A stretch of DNA of 64,000 nucleotides, from NCBI GenBank assembly GCA_963727075.1, contig CAVSET010000006.1:186001-250000 (forward strand), written 5' to 3'. The notes beneath the pieces were generated by a model that did no database searches, was not told where the DNA came from, and saw only the letters and a program-made list of their open reading frames with translations. This document shows positions 36,338-44,192 of the stretch, piece after piece; position 1 is the first letter of the stretch, and every line of letters begins with the position of its first letter. This stretch comes from Bog-756 sp963727075 (GTDB taxonomy: Bacteria > Actinomycetota > Acidimicrobiia > Acidimicrobiales > RAAP-2). The position numbers and the translations under genes are program-made.

Positions 36338-36826
36338 ATGACGGCGACCGGCCGAGTCCGGTCCCGGCTGGCCGAGCTGGGCCTCGAGCTGCATGGGCCC
36401 CACCCGCCCCACGACCCGCTCGATGCGGTGGTGGTCCACGACGGGGTGGCCCGGACCTCGGGCCAGCTGCCGCGCATCGGCGGCGTGCTCACCTGCACGG
36501 GCACGCTGGGCCGGACGGTGTCGCTGGAGGACGGCCGGGCCGCGGCCGCGGTCTGTGCCCTCAACGGCCTCGCCGTGCTGGAGGTGGCCCTCGGCTCGCT
36601 CGACCGGGTGGGGCGGGTGCTCTGGCTGACCGGCTACGTGGCCTCCGACCCGAGCTTCCACCAGCAGCCGACGGTGGTCGACGGCGCCAGTAGCCTGCTG
36701 TTCGACCTCTTCGGCGAGGCGGGGCGCCACACCCGCTCGGCCATCGGGGTGGCTGCCCTCCCCCGGGGAGGGGCGGTGGAGATCGAGATGGCCGTCACCG
36801 TCACCGACGGGGGCGGGCAACGATGA
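36338..36826 (+). CDS. RidA (YjgF/YER057c/UK114) family protein
   Basis: A 162-residue Rid-family protein. VVVHDGVARTSGQLPRIGG opens the fold; the end HTRSAIGVAALPRGGAVEIEMAV holds the arginine that in RidA binds the imine substrate. RidA hydrolyses reactive enamines and imines from PLP enzymes; other Rid groups have varied roles in catabolic operons. It is followed by the RraA-like gene after 12 bases. No PLP enzyme is visible nearby, so the substrate may be a pathway intermediate of this locus. Confidence 0.87.
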   Translation: MTATGRVRSRLAELGLELHGPHPPHDPLDAVVVHDGVARTSGQLPRIGGVLTCTGTLGRTVSLEDGRAAAAVCALNGLAVLEVALGSLDRVGRVLWLTGYVASDPSFHQQPTVVDGASSLLFDLFGEAGRHTRSAIGVAALPRGGAVEIEMAVTVTDGGGQR

Positions 36827-36838
36827 GAGGGATCGCAC

Positions 36839-37504
36839 ATGGGTGAGGAGGGCCCCGACACGCGTGCGGCCGCCGGTGCCCTGGCCGCCGAGCTCATCGC
36901 GCTCGGCGCGGCGACGCTGGGGGAGAGCGGTGCCCTGACCATGCCGCCCCGGCTCCGACCGGTATGGCCCGGCGCCACCTTGGCCGCCCCGGCGTTCCCC
37001 GTGCGTTGCACGCCCGGCGACAACCTGGCCGTGCACGTGGCGGTGGCTCGTGCTCCGGCCGGCTCGGCCCTGGTCGTCGACGTGGGCGCGGTGGGTGGGC
37101 GCGGCTATTGGGGAGAGGTGTTGACCACCGGGGCCCAGGGGCGGGGATTGGCCGGGCTGGTCATCGACGGCGGCGTGCGCGACGTGGCCGCGCTCCAGGC
37201 GCTCCGCTTCGCGGCGTTCTCGTCCACGGTGGCACTCCCCGGGGCCACCAAGACGGGCCGGGGTTCGGTCGGTGCCCCGACGGCGGTGGCGGGCGTGCCG
37301 GTCAGGTTGGGGGACTGGGTGGTGGCCGACGTCGACGGCGTCGTCATCGTGCCCGGCACCGAACTCGACGAGGTGCTCATCGCCGCCCGGGCCCGGACGG
37401 CCAAGGAACAGGGCTTCTTCGAGGCATTGCGGGCCGGCGCCACGACCATCGAGCTGCTGGGGCTGGACACCACGCCTGTGCAGGTGGACCCGGCCGTGGG
37501 CTGA
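36839..37504 (+). CDS. RraA-like/4-hydroxy-4-methyl-2-oxoglutarate aldolase family protein
   Basis: A 221-residue protein with the HMG/CHA aldolase block GYWGEVLTTGAQGRGLAGLVIDGGVRD, described here as a GEVLTTGAQ stretch followed by GLVIDGGVRD, whose Arg-Asp pair binds pyruvate and metal. Then come PTAVAGVPVRLGDWVVADVDGVVIVP and a C-terminal helix with RARTAKEQG. Members either split 4-hydroxy-2-oxo acids to pyruvate or regulate RNase E; a catabolic setting favours the aldolase. ATG behind GAGAGGG. It converges on the dehydrogenase at 37518 with 13 bases between. Confidence 0.86.
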   Translation: MGEEGPDTRAAAGALAAELIALGAATLGESGALTMPPRLRPVWPGATLAAPAFPVRCTPGDNLAVHVAVARAPAGSALVVDVGAVGGRGYWGEVLTTGAQGRGLAGLVIDGGVRDVAALQALRFAAFSSTVALPGATKTGRGSVGAPTAVAGVPVRLGDWVVADVDGVVIVPGTELDEVLIAARARTAKEQGFFEALRAGATTIELLGLDTTPVQVDPAVG

Positions 37505-37517
37505 TAAGCCGGCGGCG

Positions 37518-38457
37518 TCACTCCCGGACCAGGTGTTCGGGAGTGGTTCCGGCCAGGACGTCACAGATGGCCCGGCTGGCCATCTGGGCCATGGCCGCCC
37601 GGGTCTCGACGGTGGCGCTGCCGATGTGGGGTAGGAGGACGGTGCGCGGGGCAGCCAGGAGGGCCGGCGTCGATGGCGGGCTCCCCTGAGTAGACGTCGA
37701 GACCGGCGGCGAAGATCGTGCCCTCTTCGAGGGCGCGGCTGAGGGCCACCTCGTCGACCACCGCGCCGCGGGCCGTGTTCACCAGTACGGCGGTGGGCTT
37801 CATCAGCTCCAGCTCGGCCGGCCCGATCAGGTGCCGGGTGGAGGGGGTCAACGGCACGTGGAGGCTCACCGTGTCGGCCCGGGCCAACAGCTCGGGGAGG
37901 GAGGCCACGTAGCCGGGGTAGCCGCGGTCGGTCCGGGCGTGGTGCAGCACCTCCATGCCGAACCCCTCGGCCCGCCGGGCGACGGCCTGGGCGATCCGGC
38001 CGTAGCCGACCAGGCCGAGGCAGCTGCCGTGCACGTCGCGGCCGAGATGGTCGGTGATGCTCCATCCCTGCCAGCGTCCGGCCCGGAGGTCGGACTCGGC
38101 CCCCGAGGCCAACCGGCCGGCCGCCAGGATGAGCAGGAAGGCCAGGTCGGCGGTGGTCTCGTCGAGGATCCCGGGGGTGTTGCACACCGCGATGCCGAGG
38201 TCGGCCGCCACGGCCACGTCGATGTTGTCGTAGCCCACGGCGGCCACGCTCACCACCCGCAGCCGCCCGCCCGCCCCGGCGCGCAAGAGCCCTGCGTCGA
38301 TGCGGTCGGTCAGCATGCAGAGCAGGCCGTCGATGTCGCCGATCATCGCCGGGAGGTCGTCGGCCGGCCCTTCGGCCACCACCACCTCGTGGCCGGCGGC
38401 GGCCAGTGGGTCTGTCCACCCCTCGGGGAGGGGTCGGGTCAGCAGGACGCGGCCCAC
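37518..38457 (-). pseudogene. D-isomer 2-hydroxyacid dehydrogenase, one frame shift
   Basis: About 312 residues. LRVVSVAAVGYDNIDVAVAADLGIAVCNTPG, the nucleotide loop LGLVGYGRIAQAVARRA, the catalytic-arginine VNTARGAVVDEVAL and LDVYSGEPAID are in one frame. After about 37670 another frame reads VLLPHIGSATVETRAAMAQMA with the catalytic His. An extra G in GACGCCGGCCC explains the shift. It would reduce a 2-oxo acid such as glyoxylate or hydroxypyruvate, or the reverse. GTG 38457 abuts the cupin stop with no gap, so the cupin and this gene are one transcript. Confidence 0.85.
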
Positions 38458-38841
38458 TCAGTGGTGGGTGTAGTCGATCGGGCCGGCGTCCGGTGTGCCG
38501 ATGGCGAAGCAGAAGCAGTGGATGCCGGCATTGTCGCTCACCGGGCGGAGGGTGTGCACTTGATCGGGTGGAATGTAGACCAGGTCGCCCTGGGCGACCG
38601 GCCGGTCCTCGTCGCCGATGGTCATGATTCCCCGCCCGCGCAGCACGTAGTAGAACTCGTGGGTCGGGTGGGAGTGGGGCTCGACCCGGCCGCCGCCCGG
38701 CACCTCGAATTCGTTGACCAGCTCGAGGAACCCCCCCTGGGTGATGTCGCGCAGCTCGCGGGGGTTGACCATCCACCACACCGGGACGGTGCCGTTGTGC
38801 TCGACGACCGGTGCCGCGTCCTCGATGTTGCGTACGTCCAT
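38458..38841 (-). CDS. Single-domain cupin protein
   Basis: A 127-residue cupin, paralogous to the one at 11896-12276. It shares MDVRNIED versus MDVRSMED, PVVEHNG, PVWWMVNPRE, the metal site HSHPTHEFYY and the second motif GDLVYIPPDQVHTL. ATG 38841 gives the shared MDVR start and has GGAGGTGG upstream. It is the first gene of the minus-strand unit with the hydroxyacid dehydrogenase, 70 bases from the palindromic site at 38911. Metal-dependent enzyme or regulator; the reaction is unknown. Confidence 0.87.
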   Translation of the reverse strand: MDVRNIEDAAPVVEHNGTVPVWWMVNPRELRDITQGGFLELVNEFEVPGGGRVEPHSHPTHEFYYVLRGRGIMTIGDEDRPVAQGDLVYIPPDQVHTLRPVSDNAGIHCFCFAIGTPDAGPIDYTHH

Positions 38842-38910
38842 GGTCATAGCCGGGGCCACCTCCACTCACTAGGATCCAACCGGGCCCGGACCGGGCCACG
38901 GAACTCACGC

Positions 38911-38926
38911 CTGATGCCAGTGTCAG
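38911..38926. promoter_or_regulatory. Palindromic operator candidate 2, CTGAC-N6-GTCAG variant
   Basis: Plus strand CTGATGCCAGTGTCAG, or CTGACACTGGCATCAG on the minus strand; one base off the perfect arms. TTAGAT at 38928-38933, a likely -10 for the gene at 39005, starts two bases after it. It sits between the divergent cupin and ureidoglycolate-lyase-like genes. Confidence 0.5.
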
Positions 38927-39004
38927 GTTAGATCAGCCGTCGGCACCGGCGCCGCCCGCGGACGCGGTCGAACTCGGTCACGAGCGGGCACGAGAGGAGG
39001 ACAG

Positions 39005-39508
39005 GTGGAGGGTCTCGCCGCCCGCATCACGCCAGAGGATCTGACCCCGGAGGGCTGGTCTCCCTTCGGCTGGCTGCCGGTGGCCGACACCGATCCGGCC
39101 GACGGCAAGGAACGCTTGTCCTTCGAGTGGGATGACGTCCACGTCAACCTCATCGGCCACACGCTGGACGAGGTGCCGACCGTCCCGAGCGGGCTCCGAT
39201 GCCAGGTGCTGTTCCGCCATGCCACCCATACCCAGGCCCTGATGGCCCTGGACCACCCGGCGGTCATCGTGGTGGCCCCGGCCGACGTTGACCCCGGCTC
39301 CCCCGACGGCACGGCGTCAATCCGTGCGTTCGCCCTCCCCGTCCTGTCGCCGATCGTGCTGCATCGGGGAACCTGGCACTGGGGGCCCTACCCGGTCGGG
39401 AGCGACTCGGTCCGGCTCTTCAACGTGCAGGGACTGCGCTACCGCGAGGACAACGACTGTGTCGACCTGCTGTCCTGCGGGACGCCGGTCGACGTGGTCC
39501 TCGGCTGA
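39005..39508 (+). CDS. Ureidoglycolate lyase (AllA)-like protein
   Basis: A 167-residue protein with AllA-family features: LTPEGWSPFGWLP at the start and the block VLHRGTWHWGPYPVG, then LFNVQGLRYREDNDCVDL at the end. AllA splits ureidoglycolate to glyoxylate and urea at the end of purine breakdown. No other purine gene is present, so this may be a relative acting on another hydroxy-acid. GTG 39005 has AGAGGAGG seven bases upstream. It is the last gene of the palindrome-controlled locus, and a glyoxylate product would suit the neighbouring hydroxyacid dehydrogenase. Confidence 0.82.
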   Translation: MEGLAARITPEDLTPEGWSPFGWLPVADTDPADGKERLSFEWDDVHVNLIGHTLDEVPTVPSGLRCQVLFRHATHTQALMALDHPAVIVVAPADVDPGSPDGTASIRAFALPVLSPIVLHRGTWHWGPYPVGSDSVRLFNVQGLRYREDNDCVDLLSCGTPVDVVLG

Positions 39509-39784
39509 GGCGACCGACCTCCCAACTGAGCCCGCCGCAGACCCGGCTACCCGCTGTCGACCGGACTCCGTCGGCTCGCGGGGCTACTTTTCTCTTCGGA
39601 TTCAACCGAGGTGCCTCGCTCGCGACAGCAAGCACTCGATCACTAGCTAGTCAGAGCGTGTCCCACTGACCCGGCGTTCGGGGGCACCTGGACCCGCTCG
39701 GGTATCGGCGCACTTATCGGATGCCGTGGTTGGGACCAATCACAACCAGATGCAGATCCAGTGGGCCTCAGAGACTCGAACTAG
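39509..39784. other. Intergenic edge of the low-GC island
   Basis: No credible gene. G+C falls from about 39590 on. It holds CACTAGCTAGTCAG-type palindromic words near 39640 and, near 39760-39785, a phrase whose complement (AGTTCGAGTCTC) looks like a tRNA T-arm but is not part of a whole tRNA. Confidence 0.5.
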
Positions 39785-40927
39785 TCAGGAGATGTTTGGT
39801 CCGAACCACCGACGGACTCGCGTGGACTCCCACGCTTGCTTCTCCTCCGACAGCGCGGCACTTGGAGCGGTGAACTTTGCTACCGGGGTGTCGTACGATA
39901 AGAAGTTGACATCGATCCGCCCCACGAGGTCGTCGCCCAGCTCCACATAGCACCCCGCCGCGCCGTCGTATGGCAAGGGGTTTCTGTCGTTTGTGATCTT
40001 GGCAACGAGGACTTTGGCAACGGTCGCCGCCTCACCCTCGGCGATCCCCCCAGCGCGTGGCACCGGTGCGCTCGTCACGTCACCGATCGCATAGACGTTG
40101 GGGAACTTCGTAGCGAAGGTGGCCGGATCGACCGGGATCCACCCGTCCTGGACGAGCTCGGACGCGTCGACGACCTCGGGGGCGCAATGCACCGGGATAC
40201 CCAGGAAGAGGTCGTAGGGCAGCACGCGCCCATCGTCCACATGGGCGACGTGGTGCTCAGGATCGAGACGGTTCACCTTCGACCCGGGCCAGTACTCGAT
40301 ACCATGCTCCTCGAGGATGGCTGTCAGCGCTGACGACGTTCTATGCGAGATCGGAATGGGTGCGGACATCGGATTGACGAGATGTATGGTCGACGACTGA
40401 CGCAATCCGCGCCGAGCGAGGTAGTTGTCCACGAGTAGGGCGGTCTCGACCGGCGCTCCGGGGCACTTGAAGAACGGACCGAGCACACCCACGACGACGG
40501 CGCCACCTTTGAACGCATCAAGCGCGTCTCGCGCTCGCTCAGCGCCGGCGAAGGAGTAGAACTCGAATCCATCTTCCGCGAGTCCCGGCGTCGCCGCCAC
40601 GTCATAATCGGCTCCGAGTGCCACGACGAGGATATCAGCATCGTAGGTGGCGACGTCGGTGACGACTCGGCGATTCTCGGGATCGATCGCCGTCACTGTC
40701 TCTTGGCGGAACTCAACCCCGAGCTTGTCGATGCCTCGGTACGGGTTCCACACTTCGGATGCCTGGCGGCGCCCGAACATCACATCGAGCTTCGAGAAGC
40801 CAAACATGAAGGCATCGTTCTTGTCGATGAGGGTTATGTGCACCTTGTCGGGGATCGCCTCGGAAATCCCGGTAACGAGCTCAAGGCCGCCGAAACCCGC
40901 TCCCAGAACGACGACGTGCTCAGCCAT
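39785..40927 (-). CDS. FAD-dependent NAD(P)/quinone oxidoreductase, SQR-like
   Basis: A 380-residue flavoprotein: VVVLGAGFGGLELVTGI (FAD site), DILVVALGADYD, then LGPFFKCPGAPVETALLVDNY with a cysteine placed as in sulfide:quinone oxidoreductase, and YAIGDVTSAPVPRAGGIAEGEA, the second flavin motif. A further Cys is in GAAGCYVELG. It probably moves electrons from sulfide or a similar donor to quinone at the membrane. ATG 40927 has TATCTT six bases upstream (leaderless). Codon use is less GC-biased than in flanking blocks. It diverges from the MarR operon. Confidence 0.84.
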   Translation of the reverse strand: MAEHVVVLGAGFGGLELVTGISEAIPDKVHITLIDKNDAFMFGFSKLDVMFGRRQASEVWNPYRGIDKLGVEFRQETVTAIDPENRRVVTDVATYDADILVVALGADYDVAATPGLAEDGFEFYSFAGAERARDALDAFKGGAVVVGVLGPFFKCPGAPVETALLVDNYLARRGLRQSSTIHLVNPMSAPIPISHRTSSALTAILEEHGIEYWPGSKVNRLDPEHHVAHVDDGRVLPYDLFLGIPVHCAPEVVDASELVQDGWIPVDPATFATKFPNVYAIGDVTSAPVPRAGGIAEGEAATVAKVLVAKITNDRNPLPYDGAAGCYVELGDDLVGRIDVNFLSYDTPVAKFTAPSAALSEEKQAWESTRVRRWFGPNIS

Positions 40928-40933
40928 GGTGGC

Positions 40934-40940
40934 AAGATAA
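40934..40940 (-). promoter_or_regulatory. -10 TATCTT/TTATCT, leaderless start of the SQR-like gene
   Basis: On the minus strand TTATCTT is followed by six bases and ATG 40927. Confidence 0.5.
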
Positions 40941-41055
40941 CAGAGCGATAGCGACAAGTTGCTCGAGAGATCGGGATGCTCGATCGAGATAAGCCGAGAC
41001 CCGGGTCGGGCGTGTTGGGTTTGTCCATCATCGTCGCCCCAAGCAAATCTGTCCC

Positions 41056-41111
41056 TTGACATCGCTGTGGTCCATGTTATCTTGAGATCAAGATACTGGT
41101 CCTCAAGATAA
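41056..41111 (+). promoter_or_regulatory. Promoter and MarR operator
   Basis: TTGACA at 41056-41061, 15 bases, then TTATCT at 41077-41082. Over the -10 lies the palindrome TATCTTGAGATCAAGATA (41078-41095), with arms TATCTTGA and TCAAGATA; a third half, TCAAGATAA, is at 41103-41111. ATCTTGA-type palindromes are common MarR operators, and a MarR gene is the second gene downstream, so this looks like autoregulation. Confidence 0.7.
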
Positions 41112-41137
41112 CGGGCCAACGAGTGAGAGGTGGACAC

Positions 41138-41413
41138 ATGGCACAGGCGACATTGCTGGTTCGACATGAGGTCGAGGACTACGCGGCATGGCGCTCGGCG
41201 TACGAGAGCGTGGGCGGGCTGCGCAAGGAGCATGGCTGCACCGATGCCGAGGTGCTGGTCGACCCGGCCGACAAGCAGGACGTGTACGTCCTGCACCGGT
41301 TTCCCACCTTGGAGCAGGCCCAAGCTTTCGCCGGCAGCAACGAGCTGCATGAGGCCATGGGTCGATCCGGGGTCAAGGGTGCACCCCGAATCGAGATCGC
41401 AGTGGGGGCCTGA
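41138..41413 (+). CDS. Small dimeric alpha/beta-barrel protein, antibiotic-monooxygenase-like
   Basis: A 91-residue protein: TLLVRHEVEDYAAWRSAYESV, then YVLHRFPTLEQAQAFAGSNELHEAMGRSGV, quoted as blocks. The pattern (edge strand, helix beginning YAAWR, central FPTLEQAQAF) fits a ferredoxin-like dimeric barrel as in antibiotic biosynthesis monooxygenases and related stress proteins. ATG 41138 has GAGAGGTG nine bases upstream. First gene after the MarR-controlled promoter; the MarR gene follows within two bases. Confidence 0.78.
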   Translation: MAQATLLVRHEVEDYAAWRSAYESVGGLRKEHGCTDAEVLVDPADKQDVYVLHRFPTLEQAQAFAGSNELHEAMGRSGVKGAPRIEIAVGA

Positions 41414-41414
41414 A

Positions 41415-42002
41415 CTGAGCCAGTCTCCACCAAAGAGCCGAGGTGGCGCCCGCAAGGGCGCTGCCTCGGCACCGCCACCCGAGGTCGCGGCATTCGAGAA
41501 GGAGTTTCCCGGTGCGTCCTGGTTGTCTGCCCAGGTCATCCGGAATCTCGAAGTGGTCGGAGGCCACGCCGAGGCGTTGATCGCGTCGGTGGCACGTCGT
41601 CACGGCCTGTCGCACGCAGCCCTCAACGCCCTGGCCGTCATCGAGGGAAACGGAGCTCCCATGACCGCCGGCGCAGTCGGCGCCCACATGCACATCACGA
41701 GCGGAACCATGACCAGTGTGCTCGACACATTGGAGCGCAACGGGTACATCATACGGCTTGCGGACCCCGACGACCGCCGCCGAGTCCTCGTCGACGTGAC
41801 ACCGGAAGCCCAAGCCGTGCTCAATCGGCTGCTCCCGGAGGTCGTCCAGACCACGACCGTGGTGACGGCAGGAATCGACGACACCGAGCTCAACGACTTC
41901 CTGTGCACCCTGGCTCGTATCCGCGATGCGATCGCTGCCGCCCCGGACGATTTGGCACCCCCGGCCCCTCGTCGGACGCCCCGCAACCTGAAGCGATCAT
42001 GA
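41415..42002 (+). CDS. MarR family transcriptional regulator, non-ATG start
   Basis: A winged-helix regulator of about 195 residues: VARRHGLSHAALNALAVIEG, GAPMTAGAVGAHMHITSGTMTSVLDTLERNGYI as recognition region, and LADPDDRRRVLVDVTPEAQ as the wing. There is no ATG, GTG or TTG between the preceding stop and the domain. CTG 41415, one base after that stop, is the only near start, or the reading begins in overlap at GTG 41130 in another frame of the upstream gene. An insertion error is a third option. It should repress its own promoter at 41056-41111. Confidence 0.8.
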   Translation: MSQSPPKSRGGARKGAASAPPPEVAAFEKEFPGASWLSAQVIRNLEVVGGHAEALIASVARRHGLSHAALNALAVIEGNGAPMTAGAVGAHMHITSGTMTSVLDTLERNGYIIRLADPDDRRRVLVDVTPEAQAVLNRLLPEVVQTTTVVTAGIDDTELNDFLCTLARIRDAIAAAPDDLAPPAPRRTPRNLKRS

Positions 42003-42210
42003 ATGGACGACTGAGCACCACGCCACCCAACCGGCAGCGAGGATTGACGTATCCCGCTGACGGTCGATAGGGGACAGTCCCACACGGCCCACTGGGACCA
42101 CATTGGGACCTTCGGCCCCACGGCCGTCGGCTGGTTCACAACAGACTGATGGAAGGAGCAATCCGTGAGGGTCGCGAGTCCGTGCTGCTCCAATGATCCG
42201 GAGAGTTGCC

Positions 42211-42480
42211 ATGGTCAATCGCTCGCTTGGCACCTTGTTCAAATTCTGCGCCGCGGGCGCCCTTGTGGTGCTGGGGTGGTAGCTGCGGTGCAGATCTCGT
42301 CCGGTCCGTCGGCGACTGCGGATGGAAGTTCCGTCGATCTCTTCGTTTGGGGAAACAATTTCAGCGGCCAGCTGGCAATGGCACCACCAACAACTTCAGC
42401 ACCACGCCGGTGCCGACCTTGCTCCCCTCAGGTGTCACCCCAACGGCAATCGCCGGAGCTGGCAGAATCAGTGACTTCGT
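42211..42480 (+). pseudogene. Remnant of a secreted RCC1-repeat protein
   Basis: ATG 42211 opens a signal-peptide-like stretch (FKFCAAGALVVLG). After a frame change near 42275, DLFVWGNNFSGQL appears; after a second near 42380, NGTTNNFSTTPVPTLLPSG and TPTAIAGAG. WGxNxxGQLGNGTT followed by TPV is the RCC1 beta-propeller blade pattern. Only about one blade is left, then the frame is lost. Several breaks and truncation point to real decay rather than sequence error alone. Confidence 0.65.
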
Positions 42481-42666
42481 AGCGTCGAGAGGACCCTGGT
42501 GGGGTCACACCCCCGAAGTGCCTGCCGGCGGCTGATGTCGTCTGGTTTTCGAACGAAGAGCTCCCCACCAGGTCCTTGCCGTCCAGTGGCTCGAAAGAGG
42601 AACGTACACCGCGATCTGAATCAGGAGTGCCTTGGCGGTTCCTAACCGACGAACCAGGAGGTACTC

Positions 42667-42890
42667 ATGAACGTCATCACGGTATCGACTCCACAAGGCG
42701 ACCCACACCGCGGTGGCCATCGACTGCGACGAGGCCGAGCTCGCCACCATCACCTTTCGGGCCACCAAGCAGCAGACCGGCAGGTTGGTCGAATGGGCCG
42801 AGCCGTTCAGGAAACGCACCTGGGCCATCGAGTCCGCCGGAGGTCTGGGCTATCTGCTGGGTATCGGCGACGTGCCACCTATTCGGGCGT
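42667..42890 (+). mobile_element. IS110-family transposase N-terminal remnant
   Basis: MNVITVSTPQGD starts one frame and, after a break near 42700, the next reads AIDCDEAELATITFRATKQQ and RTWAIESAGGLGYLLG. The WAIE-GAGGLGYLL type block is typical of the DEDD N-terminal domain of IS110 transposases. The rest of the gene is missing, and the frame passes into unrelated sequence antisense to the flavin reductase. No inverted repeats were expected or seen; IS110 elements lack long ones. Confidence 0.6.
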
Positions 42891-43409
42891 GGGGTGCCCG
42901 GGTTGAAACGAGGGTGCACCTCGGATGGTGAGCACCCCTTTGTATCGCCCACCACCCCCGTCAACCGGACGCATCAAGATGGCCTGGTGATCGCCCACTG
43001 CGAAGCGCTCCATGATGGTGCCTTCGACCCACGCTGCACAGTCTTCGAGGACGGGTGCTCCGAGGCTGCCCGGATGCCAACGACAGTGCTCGAACTTGGA
43101 GACAACATCGCCTGTCTGCTCGCCGAAAAGCGAAGCCAGATCAATCTGATCCGTTCCGAGAAGGTGAAGGGCGAGGCTCTCCGACCGCTCTGCTACGAAG
43201 TAAGTGTGGTTCACCTTCGAGATGCAGACGAGAAAGCGTGGCGGCCCGATGCTACATTGAGTGACGAAGCCTGCCAGGCAGCCGCTCACCTCACCTCCCT
43301 GGTTGCCCGTTGTCACGACAAACAACGAATACTCGACGCGCTCGCTAAACGCCGCCATCGCGCGCTCTATTTGAGAACCGTCTCCCCCCTCAGATCTCAT
43401 GTCGGGCAC
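42879..43409 (-). CDS. Flavin reductase-like domain protein
   Basis: A 176-residue FMN-binding split-barrel protein: YSLFVVTTGNQGGEVSGCLAGFVTQCS, IGPPRFLVCISKVNHTYF, FALHLLG-like LALHLLGTDQIDLASLFGEQTGD and HCRWHPGSLGAPVLEDCAAW, cited as blocks. It reduces FMN with NAD(P)H, often for a partner monooxygenase, which is not seen here. ATG 43409, or 43400. Its 3-prime end overlaps the IS110 remnant by about ten bases, so the insertion scar reaches its edge but the gene looks whole. Confidence 0.82.
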   Translation of the reverse strand: MPDMRSEGGDGSQIERAMAAFSERVEYSLFVVTTGNQGGEVSGCLAGFVTQCSIGPPRFLVCISKVNHTYFVAERSESLALHLLGTDQIDLASLFGEQTGDVVSKFEHCRWHPGSLGAPVLEDCAAWVEGTIMERFAVGDHQAILMRPVDGGGGRYKGVLTIRGAPSFQPGHPTPE

Positions 43410-43685
43410 GCCCTGAAGTCACCGTCGGGGCCGGAACTCTCGCCCAGGACTTCTATGGCGTCACACTGACTGGGAAGATCGTACGAGCTCATTGCCTTTG
43501 TCCAGGCTCCGGATACGGTATTCGCCAGAAGGGTCGCTGGGCGGCTCGTCGGGACACACAGAGATGGAGCCTCATCGGCAAGAAGGGTGCTTAGCCATCC
43601 TCGGTGCCTCGTCGTGTGAACCAACCGGGTGGCGTGCTTCATCCATTCGCCTGAGCTAGCCCGGCCGGAAACGGGACGGCGCGCC
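43410..43685. other. Gap without a recognised gene
   Basis: About 275 bases upstream of the flavin reductase gene. Open frames here have no family likeness and poor coding character. It should hold the flavin reductase promoter; none was clear. Confidence 0.4.
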
Positions 43686-44012
43686 TCATCGGCCGACCGC
43701 CTGCTCCAGTTCGGCCTTAGACATCGTGGACCGACCCTTGATGTGCTTCTCTCGGGCTTCCTGGTAGAGCTGGTCGCGAGTTCTCCCACCACTTCCCTTG
43801 TGCGAACGCAATCCCCCACGACGGCCGGACGAGATGTCATCGAGGGATGTGCGGCTTACCGTGCTTGCTTCGCCGGATCGAGCTCGTGCCTTGTTGACGG
43901 TCCGCGCCGCGATCTCATCCGCCTTTTCTTCGCGCTCGCCGCGATCGACTAAGCCTTCCTTGATGTGGTCGTACTGGCGCTCCCGCTTGCGATTCCAATC
44001 GGCTCGAGACAT
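43686..44012 (-). CDS. Plasmid-stabilisation-annotated small basic protein, Rho-N-like end
   Basis: A 108-residue, strongly charged protein: WNRKRERQYDHIKEGLVDRG, then EIAARTVNKARARSGEA, RRGGLRSHKGSGGRT and the end DQLYQEAREKHIKGRSTMSKAELEQAVGR, given as landmarks. The last 30 residues match the Rho N-terminal (SAP-like) helix pattern. Relatives in actinobacteria carry the label plasmid stabilisation protein, without proven function. ATG 44012 is chosen over 44078 because similarity begins at SRADW; GGAAGGAGACC lies before it. Confidence 0.8.
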   Translation of the reverse strand: MSRADWNRKRERQYDHIKEGLVDRGEREEKADEIAARTVNKARARSGEASTVSRTSLDDISSGRRGGLRSHKGSGGRTRDQLYQEAREKHIKGRSTMSKAELEQAVGR

Positions 44013-44192
44013 TGGTCTCCTTCCTCGTCCTGCCAGCCAGTTGCGTGTAGCCGGCGCTCCATGCACGTGCTGACGCATTTCCTTCCCTCAACCGAATGGA
44101 GTGAAACCCGTTCCGGCGGTAATGACCGAGAACAGAGAGAGACCAGACCCTCTTCCCGCTGGCTGTGCGACTCCCTGCCGACTGGGCTCGGG

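Noticed and set aside
39760..39790. tRNA-like phrase (AGTTCGAGTCTC on the minus strand), a possible attachment site at the island edge.
   Set aside because: The T-stem pairs poorly, the 5-prime part of a tRNA would fall inside the SQR-like coding sequence, and I found no matching copy near 47.5 kb.
43397..43840. Minus-strand frame of 147 codons between the flavin reductase and the plasmid-stabilisation gene.
   Set aside because: Overlaps both neighbours, has no ribosome site and no recognisable sequence.
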